Of a stretch of DNA of 64,000 bases, positions 8,998 through 18,181 are shown in pieces. Position 1 is the first letter of the stretch, and each line of letters starts with the position of its first letter. The stretch lies in the NCBI GenBank assembly GCA_913056365.1, contig CAJXLT010000002.1:434001-498000 (forward strand), in the 5' to 3' direction. Origin of the DNA: an uncultured Paenibacillaceae bacterium. GTDB lineage: Bacteria > Bacillota > Bacilli > Paenibacillales > K13. The position numbers were made by a program, and so were the translations under genes. The notes below the pieces were generated by a model. The model made no database searches and had not been told where the DNA came from. It saw only the letters and a program-made list of their open reading frames with translations.

Positions 8998-11900
8998 CGT
9001 TCATCCCTTCCTTCTCCAGCTTGCTCCAGACGTCCAGCTTCCCAATTCCAGCAAGCTGGTTGTACGCATTGCCCGTATATAACGGATCGAATTGACATAC
9101 TGACTTGTACGGACAGAAACCGCAAGGGGTCTTCGTCCCTAGCCTATAAGGAGTGATGGCAACTTCTCCGGCAGCAATGCTGCTTCCGATATGATGCATG
9201 CTGCCCCTTATCGCTCTGCGCAAGTTCGGCCATTGCTCCGGAGTGAATGTGGACGACTGGCTCTCTACGACTTCTCCGGACGTTCTCAGCCGAACCGGAA
9301 TAATTTCCGAGTAGCCTGCATCCAACGTACGGTCCATCGCTTGTATAACATCATTGCGTCCCATGATAAGACCGCGCTGCTTGAATCGCTTCAATGCTTC
9401 TTTGCTTGCCTTCTCTTGTTCCACCGGACCTGCAAAGGCTATGACCGGATTGTGTACATGTACATAGAAGGCGCCTGCAGCTTCTGCGGGGCGACCAAGC
9501 CACTGTTCAGCATGGCTCACTGCTACGTCGAGATAAGCCAGCAGCTGCAAGCTCAGTCCATAATACACCTCTGCCAGGTTCAACTGGACAGAGCCTGATT
9601 TGTAATCGATCACCCGTAGCAGCAAGCTGTCTCCACGCTCTGCCTGATCGACGCGATCGATTCGTCCGGCTACTTCCATCTCCGTACCATCGGCCAACGT
9701 GAATCGCAGCGGCGGAATGCGCCCCTTACGTCCGAACTCAATCTCTAGGCCAGCAGGCGTAAATTCGCCTCTTGCTGCTTGCACGGCGAGCATCGCTGTC
9801 GTGCGGCTGATGATATCCTTCAGCTTGCGGGCCATATAGCGATAACGATGAGAGCTTAGCAAAATTTCGCTTTGCAAGCGCGGCGTCAGATGTGCCACAG
9901 CCTGTTCCGCCATCCGCTCGCAATCTTCCTCCTGCAGCTCGCCCCAGCTTATGCCGGCAGCAAGCATCTCACCTGCAATCCAACTAAGTGCTGCATGGAA
10001 GAACTGACCGATGTCCGGAGCTTCAAGTCGATATACAGCGCGTTCTTCCAAGCGCAAGCCGTATGCGGCAAACTGAGCGAATGGGCACGCTGCCTGCTTC
10101 TCCATGCGCGACACACTTGCTTTCAGCCTATCCCCGTACAGCAGCTTAGCTGTCGTGCCGGACAACGCTTCCTCACGATTCGTGTAGAACAATCCTCCCA
10201 GTCTAGTTTGCAGCGCCCACTTGCGGGTTGGTTCTGTCAGATGCCAGGAATAGATGTCCCACCAAAAATTAGCAATGTGCGCACCTGCGAGCCAATAACG
10301 AATCTGATTGACTAAATAGGAAGCCGCTCGATCCGGAGCATGTATGAAGGTGAGCTGAACATCTTCCGGCATAGCCGGCTCTGGCTCTCCTGCAAGCCAA
10401 TGCGCAGACAAGGTAGGAAACATGCCTTTGACACGACGCACTACTTCAGAAGGCGTCAGCGCCTTCCCTTCCTCATCAGCAACCGGGTAGCTAAGCCACA
10501 GCTTATCTTGCGGCACACTTAATGTTGAATAAATTAAGAACTGCTCGTCCAACAGCTTGCGCTTGCTTCCTGGCGCGAGCATAAGACCGCCTTCGGCAAG
10601 CAGGTCGCGTTCTTGCTCTGACAGCACACTGTCCTCCGTCGGACGTGCGGGCATAGCACCATCATTGGCACCGAGAACAAATACCGCACGCACATGTCCC
10701 GGTCTCGTCCGCTCCATGCTCCCTACCAGCACCTCATCCAGTGATGGGGGAACTAATGCGAGCTTAATCTGCTCTAATCCTGCAAGCAGCCAATCGGCAA
10801 ATGTAGCGGTGGAGATCACTTCCTGACCGGTTGCGTCGACCATCTGCTCCAACATATCTATAACACTGTCCCATACTTGCATATGCTCACGCGCTCGATC
10901 TGGACTGCCGTCCGCCACCGCTTGTTCACTCCACTGCTCCAGATGAGCCGGGATATCTGTATCCTCTAACAACGCAAACAATGCTTCCGCTTGCTCTCGG
11001 ACAGTGGCCGCCTTGGACAATCGCTCCTGAAATCGCATCAATGGCGTGGATATGGTCATGCGAAGGGTATGGATTTCGTTCAAATCATATTTATCATGCT
11101 CTGCATCTTCGTCTTCCAGCGAATAGCGAAGTCTATAAGTCCATGGCTTGTCATTCAACCATGCAGCTCCCTGCAGACCGAATGCCAATACGTAATTTTC
11201 CAGTCGATCGAGGGCTGCTCTGTGCGCCATGCTTCGCTCACGATATGAAAGTTCGGCATGCATGGCTGCAGGACTGAAGAAACCCGTCTTCGCACAGCGA
11301 AACACAGCCTCATAGGGCCAATAATGCATGACAGTTTCCAGAGCAGAGCGAATAAACTCCAACAGCGGATGATGGATTGCCGCTTGCTTGCGATCGACAA
11401 AATGCGGAATACCGCAGTCTCCGAGTACGAGTGAGATCAGTTCTTCATAAACGTCCGGTTGGCGGAGCAAGACGGCCATATCTCTCCAGCGATAGCCGTG
11501 ATCCCGAGCAAGCGACATCATCTCGCGGGCCATCCCCTCCACTTCCGCTCTGCGATTCACAGCAGCTGCAATATGAATCGATGACTTCGGCTCCGCACCG
11601 CATTCATGTGTATGCTGATCGGTCCATTTCTTGCGGCTTGCATAATGGCATTCGAGATGGGCCAATACCGGACTTGCTGCATGGCGGTGCGTGGCGGCTG
11701 CCTGTTCATGCATAGCCGTCACCTCGCCTAGATCTGCACCGCAGTCCATCGCAAGCTGCTTCAGTTTCATCAGCGTAATGGCAGTAGGATGAAAGAGGTC
11801 CAATTCATCCGGCTGCTCGCCCAGCTCACGATCACGATCAACGGATAACGTAACCGTCACCTTCGGACAAACTCGAAACAGCTCGCCCAACACGCGATAT

Positions 11901-12550
11901 TCCTGAGGGGTAAAGCCGTTAAAGCCGTCAATCCAAACTTCCATCTGACGGGCGTAGGTGGATGCAGGAAGCTTCTCAGCGAGCAGCTCCAACGCGTCCT
12001 CCGTATCCAAATACCGCTCCCTCACAGCAGCATCATAATCGGCATATAGCATAGACAAATCGGCTAGCTTCGCAGCAAAGTCCCGTCCACCTGCACCTTC
12101 TGCCAATCCCGTATCTAGCATATGCGAAGCTAAATTCGCAGGATCGATCTCATACCTCTTGCATTCTGTAATAAATTGCAACAGCTTCTCTGTATAAGCT
12201 ACTTGATCTGCTTGTGCACGCAATGTCTGCAGCTCATCTTGGCGCTTCTTCATCAATGTGTACAGCAGCAGCTTCTTACCGATATCGCCGATCGGCGGCT
12301 TCGCCATACCGCCGGTTTCTTGCATAATGCGAAAGGCCATTCGGCGGAAGCTCAGCACCTGCGCACGAATGACCCCATGAAGTCCGGAAGTGGAGGCCAA
12401 TGCCTTCTCCGCCGAGAAGCTTGCTTGCTCCGGCACTAGCCATACGATAGGCTTACCTGCAGGATCTTGGCGCAGACCTTCGCGAATTTGTTCTAGACAA
12501 TATCGACTTTTGCCGCTTCCTGCACGACCGATAACCAAATAAACGGTCAT
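8990..12550 (-). CDS. addB: ATP-dependent helicase/deoxyribonuclease subunit B (AddB)
   Basis: A 1186-aa AddB. The ATG at 12550 is chosen because GGGGAGGAG lies a few bases upstream and the protein then starts at MTVYLVIGRAGSGKS with Walker A at residues 8-15; a TTG nine codons upstream is unlikely. The nuclease core has VIDYKSG (about residue 980), and an iron-sulphur cluster is predicted from one Cys near residue 820 (AACPFAQF) plus three in CGFCPYKSVC (about 1140). It nicks/degrades the 5' strand and recognises Chi in the AddAB complex. Sits directly downstream of an unusual repeat (12570-12750). Confidence 0.96.
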   Translation of the reverse strand: MTVYLVIGRAGSGKSRYCLEQIREGLRQDPAGKPIVWLVPEQASFSAEKALASTSGLHGVIRAQVLSFRRMAFRIMQETGGMAKPPIGDIGKKLLLYTLMKKRQDELQTLRAQADQVAYTEKLLQFITECKRYEIDPANLASHMLDTGLAEGAGGRDFAAKLADLSMLYADYDAAVRERYLDTEDALELLAEKLPASTYARQMEVWIDGFNGFTPQEYRVLGELFRVCPKVTVTLSVDRDRELGEQPDELDLFHPTAITLMKLKQLAMDCGADLGEVTAMHEQAAATHRHAASPVLAHLECHYASRKKWTDQHTHECGAEPKSSIHIAAAVNRRAEVEGMAREMMSLARDHGYRWRDMAVLLRQPDVYEELISLVLGDCGIPHFVDRKQAAIHHPLLEFIRSALETVMHYWPYEAVFRCAKTGFFSPAAMHAELSYRERSMAHRAALDRLENYVLAFGLQGAAWLNDKPWTYRLRYSLEDEDAEHDKYDLNEIHTLRMTISTPLMRFQERLSKAATVREQAEALFALLEDTDIPAHLEQWSEQAVADGSPDRAREHMQVWDSVIDMLEQMVDATGQEVISTATFADWLLAGLEQIKLALVPPSLDEVLVGSMERTRPGHVRAVFVLGANDGAMPARPTEDSVLSEQERDLLAEGGLMLAPGSKRKLLDEQFLIYSTLSVPQDKLWLSYPVADEEGKALTPSEVVRRVKGMFPTLSAHWLAGEPEPAMPEDVQLTFIHAPDRAASYLVNQIRYWLAGAHIANFWWDIYSWHLTEPTRKWALQTRLGGLFYTNREEALSGTTAKLLYGDRLKASVSRMEKQAACPFAQFAAYGLRLEERAVYRLEAPDIGQFFHAALSWIAGEMLAAGISWGELQEEDCERMAEQAVAHLTPRLQSEILLSSHRYRYMARKLKDIISRTTAMLAVQAARGEFTPAGLEIEFGRKGRIPPLRFTLADGTEMEVAGRIDRVDQAERGDSLLLRVIDYKSGSVQLNLAEVYYGLSLQLLAYLDVAVSHAEQWLGRPAEAAGAFYVHVHNPVIAFAGPVEQEKASKEALKRFKQRGLIMGRNDVIQAMDRTLDAGYSEIIPVRLRTSGEVVESQSSTFTPEQWPNLRRAIRGSMHHIGSSIAAGEVAITPYRLGTKTPCGFCPYKSVCQFDPLYTGNAYNQLAGIGKLDVWSKLEKEGMNDE

Positions 12551-12569
12551 TCGACTCCTCCCCTTCCTT

Positions 12570-12750
12570 ACACCCAAAAGTGATGCATAACCTTCGATGA
12601 TAATTCCTATTACTTTTGCGGGGCCCGATTATATACCCACAAAAGTGATGCATGCCTTCGAAGATGACTCCTATTACTTTTGCGGGGCCCGATTCAATTA
12701 CCCACAAAAGTGATGTATTACCTTCGATGAAAATTGCTAGTATTGCAGAG
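12570..12750. repeat. Tandem array of 2.5 palindromic units (about 64-65 bp period)
   Basis: Left arms ACCCACAAAAGTGATGCAT occur at about 12572, 12635 and 12700; right arms CTATTACTTTTGCGGGGC at 12607 and 12671. Left and right arms are near inverted copies of each other (CCCACAAAAGTGATG versus the complement CCCGCAAAAGTAATA), so each unit can fold into a hairpin with a short loop containing CCTTCGA. The third unit lacks the right arm. The array fills the gap between the rRNA methyltransferase stop and addB. No ORF is supported here. Confidence 0.85.
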
Positions 12751-12765
12751 CTTCTATGTTGATTC

Positions 12766-14178
12766 CTATAAGGTTGTCACTTCGAATATCGCAAACTTCA
12801 AGTAGTTCCCTTCATCAACGCCCAATATATGCGGATGATCCTTGCCCGCACCGTTACATTCTACAAGTCTCAACCTTTTTCCTGCATCCTGCGCAGCCTG
12901 ACGAACGGTTTCCAGAAATAGGTCTGCCCGAACATGATAGGAACAGCTAGCCGTTACGAGAAATCCCCCCTCATTCACGAGCTTCAATGCATGAAGATTA
13001 ATATCCTTGTAGCCGCGGCATGCACTAGCTACTGCAGCACGGTTCTTCGCGAATGCTGGCGGATCTAAGATCACTACATCCCATGTTCTTCCGCCCGATT
13101 CGAGTGCAGTCGAAGTATCTGGACGTTGTTTTGCCGGTACATTCGCCAAGTCACCACGCTTCTGTCTAGCTGACAAGCCAGCAACTTGTTCACGCAAATA
13201 TTGGAACGCATCTGCAACAACGAATTCCACCCTGTCTTCAAACCCATTCAACACAACGTTCTGACGAGCGCTCTCAATCGCATGCTCAGATACGTCGAGG
13301 CAAGTCACTTTCTTCGCCCCGTAGTGACAAGCATGCAGCGTGAAGCTGCCCGTATGGGAGAAGCATTCCAACACGGTCGCCCCGTCCCAGTACGGATACG
13401 TGACTGGTTTGCCATTCTTGTTCACAGGCGCGAGCTGCAACCGCCCATCCAGTTCCACTTCTCTCCGTTCAATGCCGCTGCGCCATCCCCAACCTTGCAT
13501 AAGCGGCGCAATCGCAGCCCGATTCTCGCGCTGGTCGAAGAAGTAGCCGGTCTTCTGTCCTTCCTCAATATCAACTTGAAGCTTTAGACCGTTTTCCTCT
13601 ATTTCCACATACCGTACCGATTCGCCGTACAACAATCCCTTCGTCTCAGTCAATCCTTCCAATTCTCTGACACCTACATCGCTGCGTTCATAGATCGATC
13701 GCGGTTGGAATACTGCAATCAACGCCTGCGTCACTTGCGACTTGCGCTTGTCCATGGCATACGTAAGAAATTGTACGACCAATACATCATGAAATTTATC
13801 CACGATCAATCCCGGAAGCCCATCCGCTTCGCCATATACTGCCCGATAAGCCTCTACTTGTCCTAAGAAGCGCTTACGATAACGCCTGCACGAAGTGATT
13901 TTATCTGTTAGAAACGCTTCATCCATCACCTCTAATCGCTGATAGGCAACGACTCTAGCCCGAATTCGGGAATGCGGATTGTAAGCTCCTGTCGCGAGAA
14001 ATTTGCCGCGGTGATCCACAATGTCAACGAGATCCCCTGGTTCAGCTTCCCCATTCAACCGCTCCACTTCATTCTCATAAACCCATGGATGTCCGGCTTC
14101 GAGCCGTTTCTTGCGCTTCGTGCTTAATACTAGCGAAGCTCTAGTCTGTTGCTCATCTATATGTATCGTAGTCATCAT
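12766..14178 (-). CDS. Class I rRNA large-subunit methyltransferase (RlmI/YwbD-like)
   Basis: A 470-aa SAM-dependent methyltransferase with an N-terminal PUA RNA-binding domain (about residues 15-90, LVLSTKRKKRLEAGHPWVYE), a central region ending LKLQVDIEEGQKTGYFFDQR, SAM motif I VLECFSHTGSFTLHA near 268, and catalytic motif IV VVILDPPAFAKNR near 370. RlmI methylates 23S rRNA cytosine 1962 in E. coli (5-methyl); this is the same architecture. It is about 70 aa longer than usual because of two hydrophilic insertions (about residues 229-263 and 330-365). Starts at ATG 14178 with AAGGAGGAG upstream. Confidence 0.9.
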   Translation of the reverse strand: MMTTIHIDEQQTRASLVLSTKRKKRLEAGHPWVYENEVERLNGEAEPGDLVDIVDHRGKFLATGAYNPHSRIRARVVAYQRLEVMDEAFLTDKITSCRRYRKRFLGQVEAYRAVYGEADGLPGLIVDKFHDVLVVQFLTYAMDKRKSQVTQALIAVFQPRSIYERSDVGVRELEGLTETKGLLYGESVRYVEIEENGLKLQVDIEEGQKTGYFFDQRENRAAIAPLMQGWGWRSGIERREVELDGRLQLAPVNKNGKPVTYPYWDGATVLECFSHTGSFTLHACHYGAKKVTCLDVSEHAIESARQNVVLNGFEDRVEFVVADAFQYLREQVAGLSARQKRGDLANVPAKQRPDTSTALESGGRTWDVVILDPPAFAKNRAAVASACRGYKDINLHALKLVNEGGFLVTASCSYHVRADLFLETVRQAAQDAGKRLRLVECNGAGKDHPHILGVDEGNYLKFAIFEVTTL

Positions 14179-14345
14179 ACCTGTTGCTCCTCCTTGTCAT
14201 GCCTGTTCAGGCTTGTTCATATGATGATGGTAACCCGCAATTTGCAAGCATTCCTTCGTTATTGGTTGTTCGTTCCAGTCTATTGCAGAGCCGCTACAAG
14301 TGTTGGCATTACGATCCGTACATTCAATGAAGGAGATGTCTCTCC

Positions 14346-15413
14346 ATGATGGCAGAACTGATTCTCCCCTTGATTGCAGGTTTAGCCATGTTCCTATTCG
14401 GGATGAAAGTAATGGAGCTTGCGCTGCATACTTGGGCAGGGGATTATTTGAAAAACGCGTTAGGCACCTTCACATCCACTCCGCTGCGCGGTATGCTAAC
14501 CGGCACTATTCTGACAGCCATTCTGCAAAGCAGCAGTGCCATTACCGTCATCACGATCGGACTCGTCAACGCAGGTATGCTCACCTTTCCCCGCACCTTG
14601 GGAATCATTCTTGGCACGAATATAGGCACCTGCCTAACAACAGAACTACTTGGACTGAACTTGAATAATGCTGCTATACCTATGCTTATTGGCTCATCCG
14701 CTATATGGTTAGTAGCATGGATGCTGCACGCAGACACGGATGACAGCGAAGCTCGCATAACTGACGGCAGGTCGATATTCATTCGCTCCGTCTTGCAACC
14801 GCGACGTGTCCCAAGCCGATCAATCAAGTCGAACCGTCCATCTCGATTGATCAGCAACATGATGCGTCCAGTCAAGCTGTTCGCAATGGCTGCTGCTGGC
14901 TTCTCCTGTATTCTGCTCGGGATGCAAGTGATGAACACGATCGTTCCTGGACTTCAAGCAAGAGGGGTGTTCGCATGGTTTCTGGAAATGTCACAATCCG
15001 GCATGCTGTGGGGAGTCGCCGCCGGTACGTGCATGACAGCTATCATCCAGAGCAGTTCAGCGGCAGTGGCAATCGTAATGGGTTTGGCAGCTGTACAGGC
15101 AATCAGCCCCGAGCTAGCCATTGCTATGGTTCTGGGAGCCAATATTGGCACGTGTGCTACCGGATTAATTGCCGCTATTGGCGGCACGCGTGCGGGTAAG
15201 ATGGTCGCTTGGGCACAAGTGGTGCTCAACGTAGCAGGCACCCTGCTTGTTCTCCCGTTCATTCCACTGCTTGCGGATTGGTCTGCTGCACTTGCGTCAA
15301 ATCCTGCAAGCCAGATCGCCCATGCGCAAACCATTTTCAACATTGCCTGTTCCTTACTTGCGTTGCCGCTATGCTACTTGCCCTGGCTTCGCATACAAAC
15401 GAGACGATTATAA
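14346..15413 (+). CDS. Na/Pi cotransporter family protein (YqeW-like)
   Basis: A 355-aa membrane protein with the internal duplication typical of Na+/phosphate cotransporters: TAILQSSSAITVITIGLVNA near residues 58-77 and TAIIQSSSAAVAIVMGLAAV near 228-247, each followed by a GxNIGTC motif (LGTNIGTCLT and LGANIGTCATG). The QSSSA repeats form the re-entrant substrate site. It lacks the C-terminal PhoU domain of longer relatives. It has its own plus-strand start divergent from the methyltransferase gene, with AAGGAG upstream, and overlaps the Nudix gene tail to tail by 6 bp. B. subtilis YqeW occupies the corresponding place. Confidence 0.92.
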   Translation: MMAELILPLIAGLAMFLFGMKVMELALHTWAGDYLKNALGTFTSTPLRGMLTGTILTAILQSSSAITVITIGLVNAGMLTFPRTLGIILGTNIGTCLTTELLGLNLNNAAIPMLIGSSAIWLVAWMLHADTDDSEARITDGRSIFIRSVLQPRRVPSRSIKSNRPSRLISNMMRPVKLFAMAAAGFSCILLGMQVMNTIVPGLQARGVFAWFLEMSQSGMLWGVAAGTCMTAIIQSSSAAVAIVMGLAAVQAISPELAIAMVLGANIGTCATGLIAAIGGTRAGKMVAWAQVVLNVAGTLLVLPFIPLLADWSAALASNPASQIAHAQTIFNIACSLLALPLCYLPWLRIQTRRL

Positions 15414-15836
15414 ACTTGCCAGTTTATGCAATGCTAGCTGCAGTACCGGTGTAATATTGTCATACCCAGCTGCTCGCTGACGCTCTTCGGCTTCGATCGG
15501 AGATAACCACAGCACATTGCCGATCTCTTCCATTTGCACACGATCCTGACCGCCGACTGCTTCAATAAGAAAATAGTGGACAACCTTCTCCACTTCACCT
15601 TTGTCCGTATGATTATACACATATGCAGTCGTATCCAACGGTTCGATGATCCGACCGATTGTCCCTGTTTCTTCTTCGATCTCCCGCAGCGCGGTCTGTT
15701 CGATAGTCTCCCCATCTTCCATCTTGCCCTTCGCCAGTGTGACATGTCCGAATCTGTCCTGGATAAGTTGAACGACTAATTCGCCATCCACTCTCTTGTA
15801 CACAACGCCGCCAGCTGATACTTCCTTGTTCTCCAT
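15408..15836 (-). CDS. Nudix hydrolase
   Basis: A 142-aa Nudix protein with a complete Nudix box, GKMEDGETIEQTALREIEEE followed by TGT (GX5EX7REUXEEXGU), preceded by the beta strand SAGGVVYKRVDGELVVQLI. It hydrolyses a nucleoside diphosphate linked to another group; the compact single-domain form resembles Ap4A hydrolase/MutT-type members, but substrate cannot be read from sequence. Its 3' end overlaps the Na/Pi transporter convergently. A plausible imperfect hairpin (GAGGATT/AATCCTC, about 15885-15940) lies upstream and may end the mtaB transcript. Confidence 0.93.
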   Translation of the reverse strand: MENKEVSAGGVVYKRVDGELVVQLIQDRFGHVTLAKGKMEDGETIEQTALREIEEETGTIGRIIEPLDTTAYVYNHTDKGEVEKVVHYFLIEAVGGQDRVQMEEIGNVLWLSPIEAEERQRAAGYDNITPVLQLALHKLASL

Positions 15837-15950
15837 ATAGCTTCGCCCCTTTGTCTGAACTTACCCTGAATGTGAAATGAAAGAGGATTCCCCTTCGAGC
15901 AACGCGCCGTACAGGGCTGATTGCGACAAGGAAATCCTCCAGTATCCGAG

Positions 15951-17291
15951 CTACACTGCCTGCACCCGCTCCTCCAACACACGGACAAGCTTGCCGCGGC
16001 ATTCATTCACGCCCGCTTCTTCAATCTTGATGCGGCAGAGCGAACCAATGAGCTCCTCTCCACCTGCAAATGCTACATGCAAATAGTTATCTGTGTGACC
16101 AATAACGATACCGTCCTGCTCGCGTCCCTTCTGCAGACGCTCTGGAATAACATCAAGCACTTCTCCGACGTATTGCGAAGCGTATTCCAGCTGCATCTGC
16201 TCCGACAGATCGATCAGCGCGTGTACACGACGGTTCTTCTCTTCTTCATCGACCTGATCCTCCATTCGCGAAGCCGGTGTTCCTGTTCGCTTAGAATAGG
16301 GGAACACGTGCATCTCTGCGAACTTCATCTCCTTCATAAACTGATAGCCGCGCTCGAACATCTCTTCGGTTTCTCCAGGGAACCCGACGATAACATCTGT
16401 TGTAATGGCTACGCCAGGCATAGCTTCATGCAATCTGCGAATCTTCTCAGCGAATTCCGCAGTCGTATACTTCCGACGCATACGCTTCAGCACATCGTCG
16501 TCTCCAGCCTGCAACGGAATATGCAGATGACGACACATCTTGTCGGATTGATTGAGCACTTCGATCATATCCTCAGTGATCTGGCTTGCCTCAATCGAGC
16601 TAATACGGATACGCTCCAGCCCTTCGATCTTATCAAGATCGCGAAGCAAGCTCGTTAGCGTATAGTTCTCGAGGTCGTCGCCGTAACCGCCGGTATGAAT
16701 GCCGGTCAATACGATTTCCTTATAACCTGAAGCGACGAGCTGACGTGCCTGTGCAAGAACACTTTGCGGTTCGCGGCTGCGGCTCAAGCCCCGCGTCCAT
16801 GGAATAATACAGAATGTGCAGAAGTTGTTGCAGCCTTCTTGAATTTTCAAGAACGCACGAGTACGATCGGAGAAATCCGGTACGTCAAGCTCTTCGAAGC
16901 TGCGTGTCTTCATAATATTACGCACGGCGTTGACTGGTTGACGCTCCCGTTGAAACTGCTCGATATATTCCATGATCCGCTCACGATCTTGTGTGCCGAT
17001 CACAATATCGACACCTGGAATTTCCAATATCTCGGCAGGAGCAGTCTGGGCATAGCAGCCCGTCACCGCAATGATTGCTTCCGGATTGCGCCTAACAGCG
17101 CGCCGAATAATCTGTCTGCTCTTTTTGTCGCCGGTATTCGTAACCGTACATGTATTGACAACATACACGTCCGCATCTGTTTCGAAATCTGCTTGCTCAT
17201 AGCCAGCTTGCTTGAACTGCTGCCATATGGCTTCCGTATCGTAGAAATTCACCTTGCAGCCCAATGTATGAAATGCTACTGTCGGCTTCAT
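15951..17291 (-). CDS. mtaB: tRNA (N6-threonylcarbamoyladenosine-37 C2)-methylthiotransferase MtaB
   Basis: A 446-aa radical-SAM methylthiotransferase (YqeV). The N-terminal UPF0004 domain has three cluster cysteines (FHTLGCKVN, VNTCTVTN, VTGCYAQ); the radical-SAM CxxxCxxC is in GCNNFCTFCIIPWTRG; a TRAM domain ends the protein (LHVAFAGGEELIGSLCRIKI). It converts t6A37 to ms2t6A in tRNAs reading ANN codons. Its ATG overlaps the rsmE stop by 4 bp (ATGA), so the two are coupled. Order prmA, rsmE, mtaB matches B. subtilis apart from an inserted protease gene. Confidence 0.97.
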   Translation of the reverse strand: MKPTVAFHTLGCKVNFYDTEAIWQQFKQAGYEQADFETDADVYVVNTCTVTNTGDKKSRQIIRRAVRRNPEAIIAVTGCYAQTAPAEILEIPGVDIVIGTQDRERIMEYIEQFQRERQPVNAVRNIMKTRSFEELDVPDFSDRTRAFLKIQEGCNNFCTFCIIPWTRGLSRSREPQSVLAQARQLVASGYKEIVLTGIHTGGYGDDLENYTLTSLLRDLDKIEGLERIRISSIEASQITEDMIEVLNQSDKMCRHLHIPLQAGDDDVLKRMRRKYTTAEFAEKIRRLHEAMPGVAITTDVIVGFPGETEEMFERGYQFMKEMKFAEMHVFPYSKRTGTPASRMEDQVDEEEKNRRVHALIDLSEQMQLEYASQYVGEVLDVIPERLQKGREQDGIVIGHTDNYLHVAFAGGEELIGSLCRIKIEEAGVNECRGKLVRVLEERVQAV

Positions 17292-18061
17292 CGGCTCCCC
17301 CCCATTTCTCCATATTCATATAACACACATGTCAACGCTACCAGAGCAGCGGTTTCGGTGCGCAAGATGCGCGGACCTACATGAACCCGGCTCGCTCCAG
17401 CAGACTGCGCTTGCTCTGCTTCCTGCTCTGTAAATCCGCCCTCAGGGCCTATAATAACCCAAATTCGCTGCTTGCCGGAGGCAGATCGATCTGCCTGCTC
17501 CCGCCATTGCCTAAGCACTTGACCGAGCCCATTATCCACCTCCTGCTCATAGCACAGAAGTACAAGGTCAGCTTCATCAAAGCGCTGCAACAGCTCCTTC
17601 CAGGATACAATCCGGTCGATATGAGGTACAAGGTCGCGGTGGGCTTGTTCGGCAGCTTCCTTGGCGATCTTATGCCAGCGTTCCAGCCGCTTCGCTTCCT
17701 TCTTATCATCATACTGTACGATCGTCCGCGCAGACACGAACGGAATGAAGCCAGCTGCGCCGATTTCCGTACAGCGCTGAATGACTGTCTCCATCTTATC
17801 CCCTTTGGGTAAACTTTGCGCTATATAAATATCAATCCCCGGTTCACGGCTCTCCTCGATCCATTCGAGAATCTTCGCCTCAACGATCCCTTTCATAGCG
17901 GCGGCAACTTCCACAACAGCTGTCCGCCCGTCCGGAGCACAGCAAAGAAAACGATCGCCGATGCGCCCTCTCATCACATTCATCACATGATGAGCATCAT
18001 CGCCCGTGATCGTTACACCGTCATCCTGCCATTGTTCTGCCGGAACAAAATACCGTTGCAA
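17288..18061 (-). CDS. rsmE: 16S rRNA (uracil-1498-N3)-methyltransferase
   Basis: A 257-aa RsmE of the SPOUT fold. I choose a TTG start at 18061: AAGAAGGAGAG lies just upstream, and the protein then begins LQRYFV, as family members do (MQRYFV). Seen are the PUA-like N-terminal domain with DDAHHVMNVMRGRIGD, the helix segment KGDKMETVIQRCTEIGAAGF, and the trefoil-knot SAM motif IGPEGGFTEQE followed by LGxRILRTETAA-type GPRILRTETAALVA. Methylates U1498 of 16S rRNA. Coupled to mtaB. Confidence 0.95.
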   Translation of the reverse strand: MQRYFVPAEQWQDDGVTITGDDAHHVMNVMRGRIGDRFLCCAPDGRTAVVEVAAAMKGIVEAKILEWIEESREPGIDIYIAQSLPKGDKMETVIQRCTEIGAAGFIPFVSARTIVQYDDKKEAKRLERWHKIAKEAAEQAHRDLVPHIDRIVSWKELLQRFDEADLVLLCYEQEVDNGLGQVLRQWREQADRSASGKQRIWVIIGPEGGFTEQEAEQAQSAGASRVHVGPRILRTETAALVALTCVLYEYGEMGGSR

Positions 18062-18181
18062 ACCAGCTCTCTCCTTCTTGTGCATGAAGCGAATTCGTCT
18101 ACTGCCAGCAACCGCTCTCTCATCCCAGCTGATGCTCAACCTACATCTTACAACTTTTTCGCAATGATTGCCATACTCCTG

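Noticed and set aside
12570-12750. Considered a CRISPR array because of regular spacing
   Set aside because: Units are inverted-arm palindromes with nearly identical interiors, not identical repeats with unique spacers, and no cas genes are present.
15921-16658. A 245-codon plus-strand frame inside mtaB
   Set aside because: Shadow of the methylthiotransferase; the minus frame has all family motifs.
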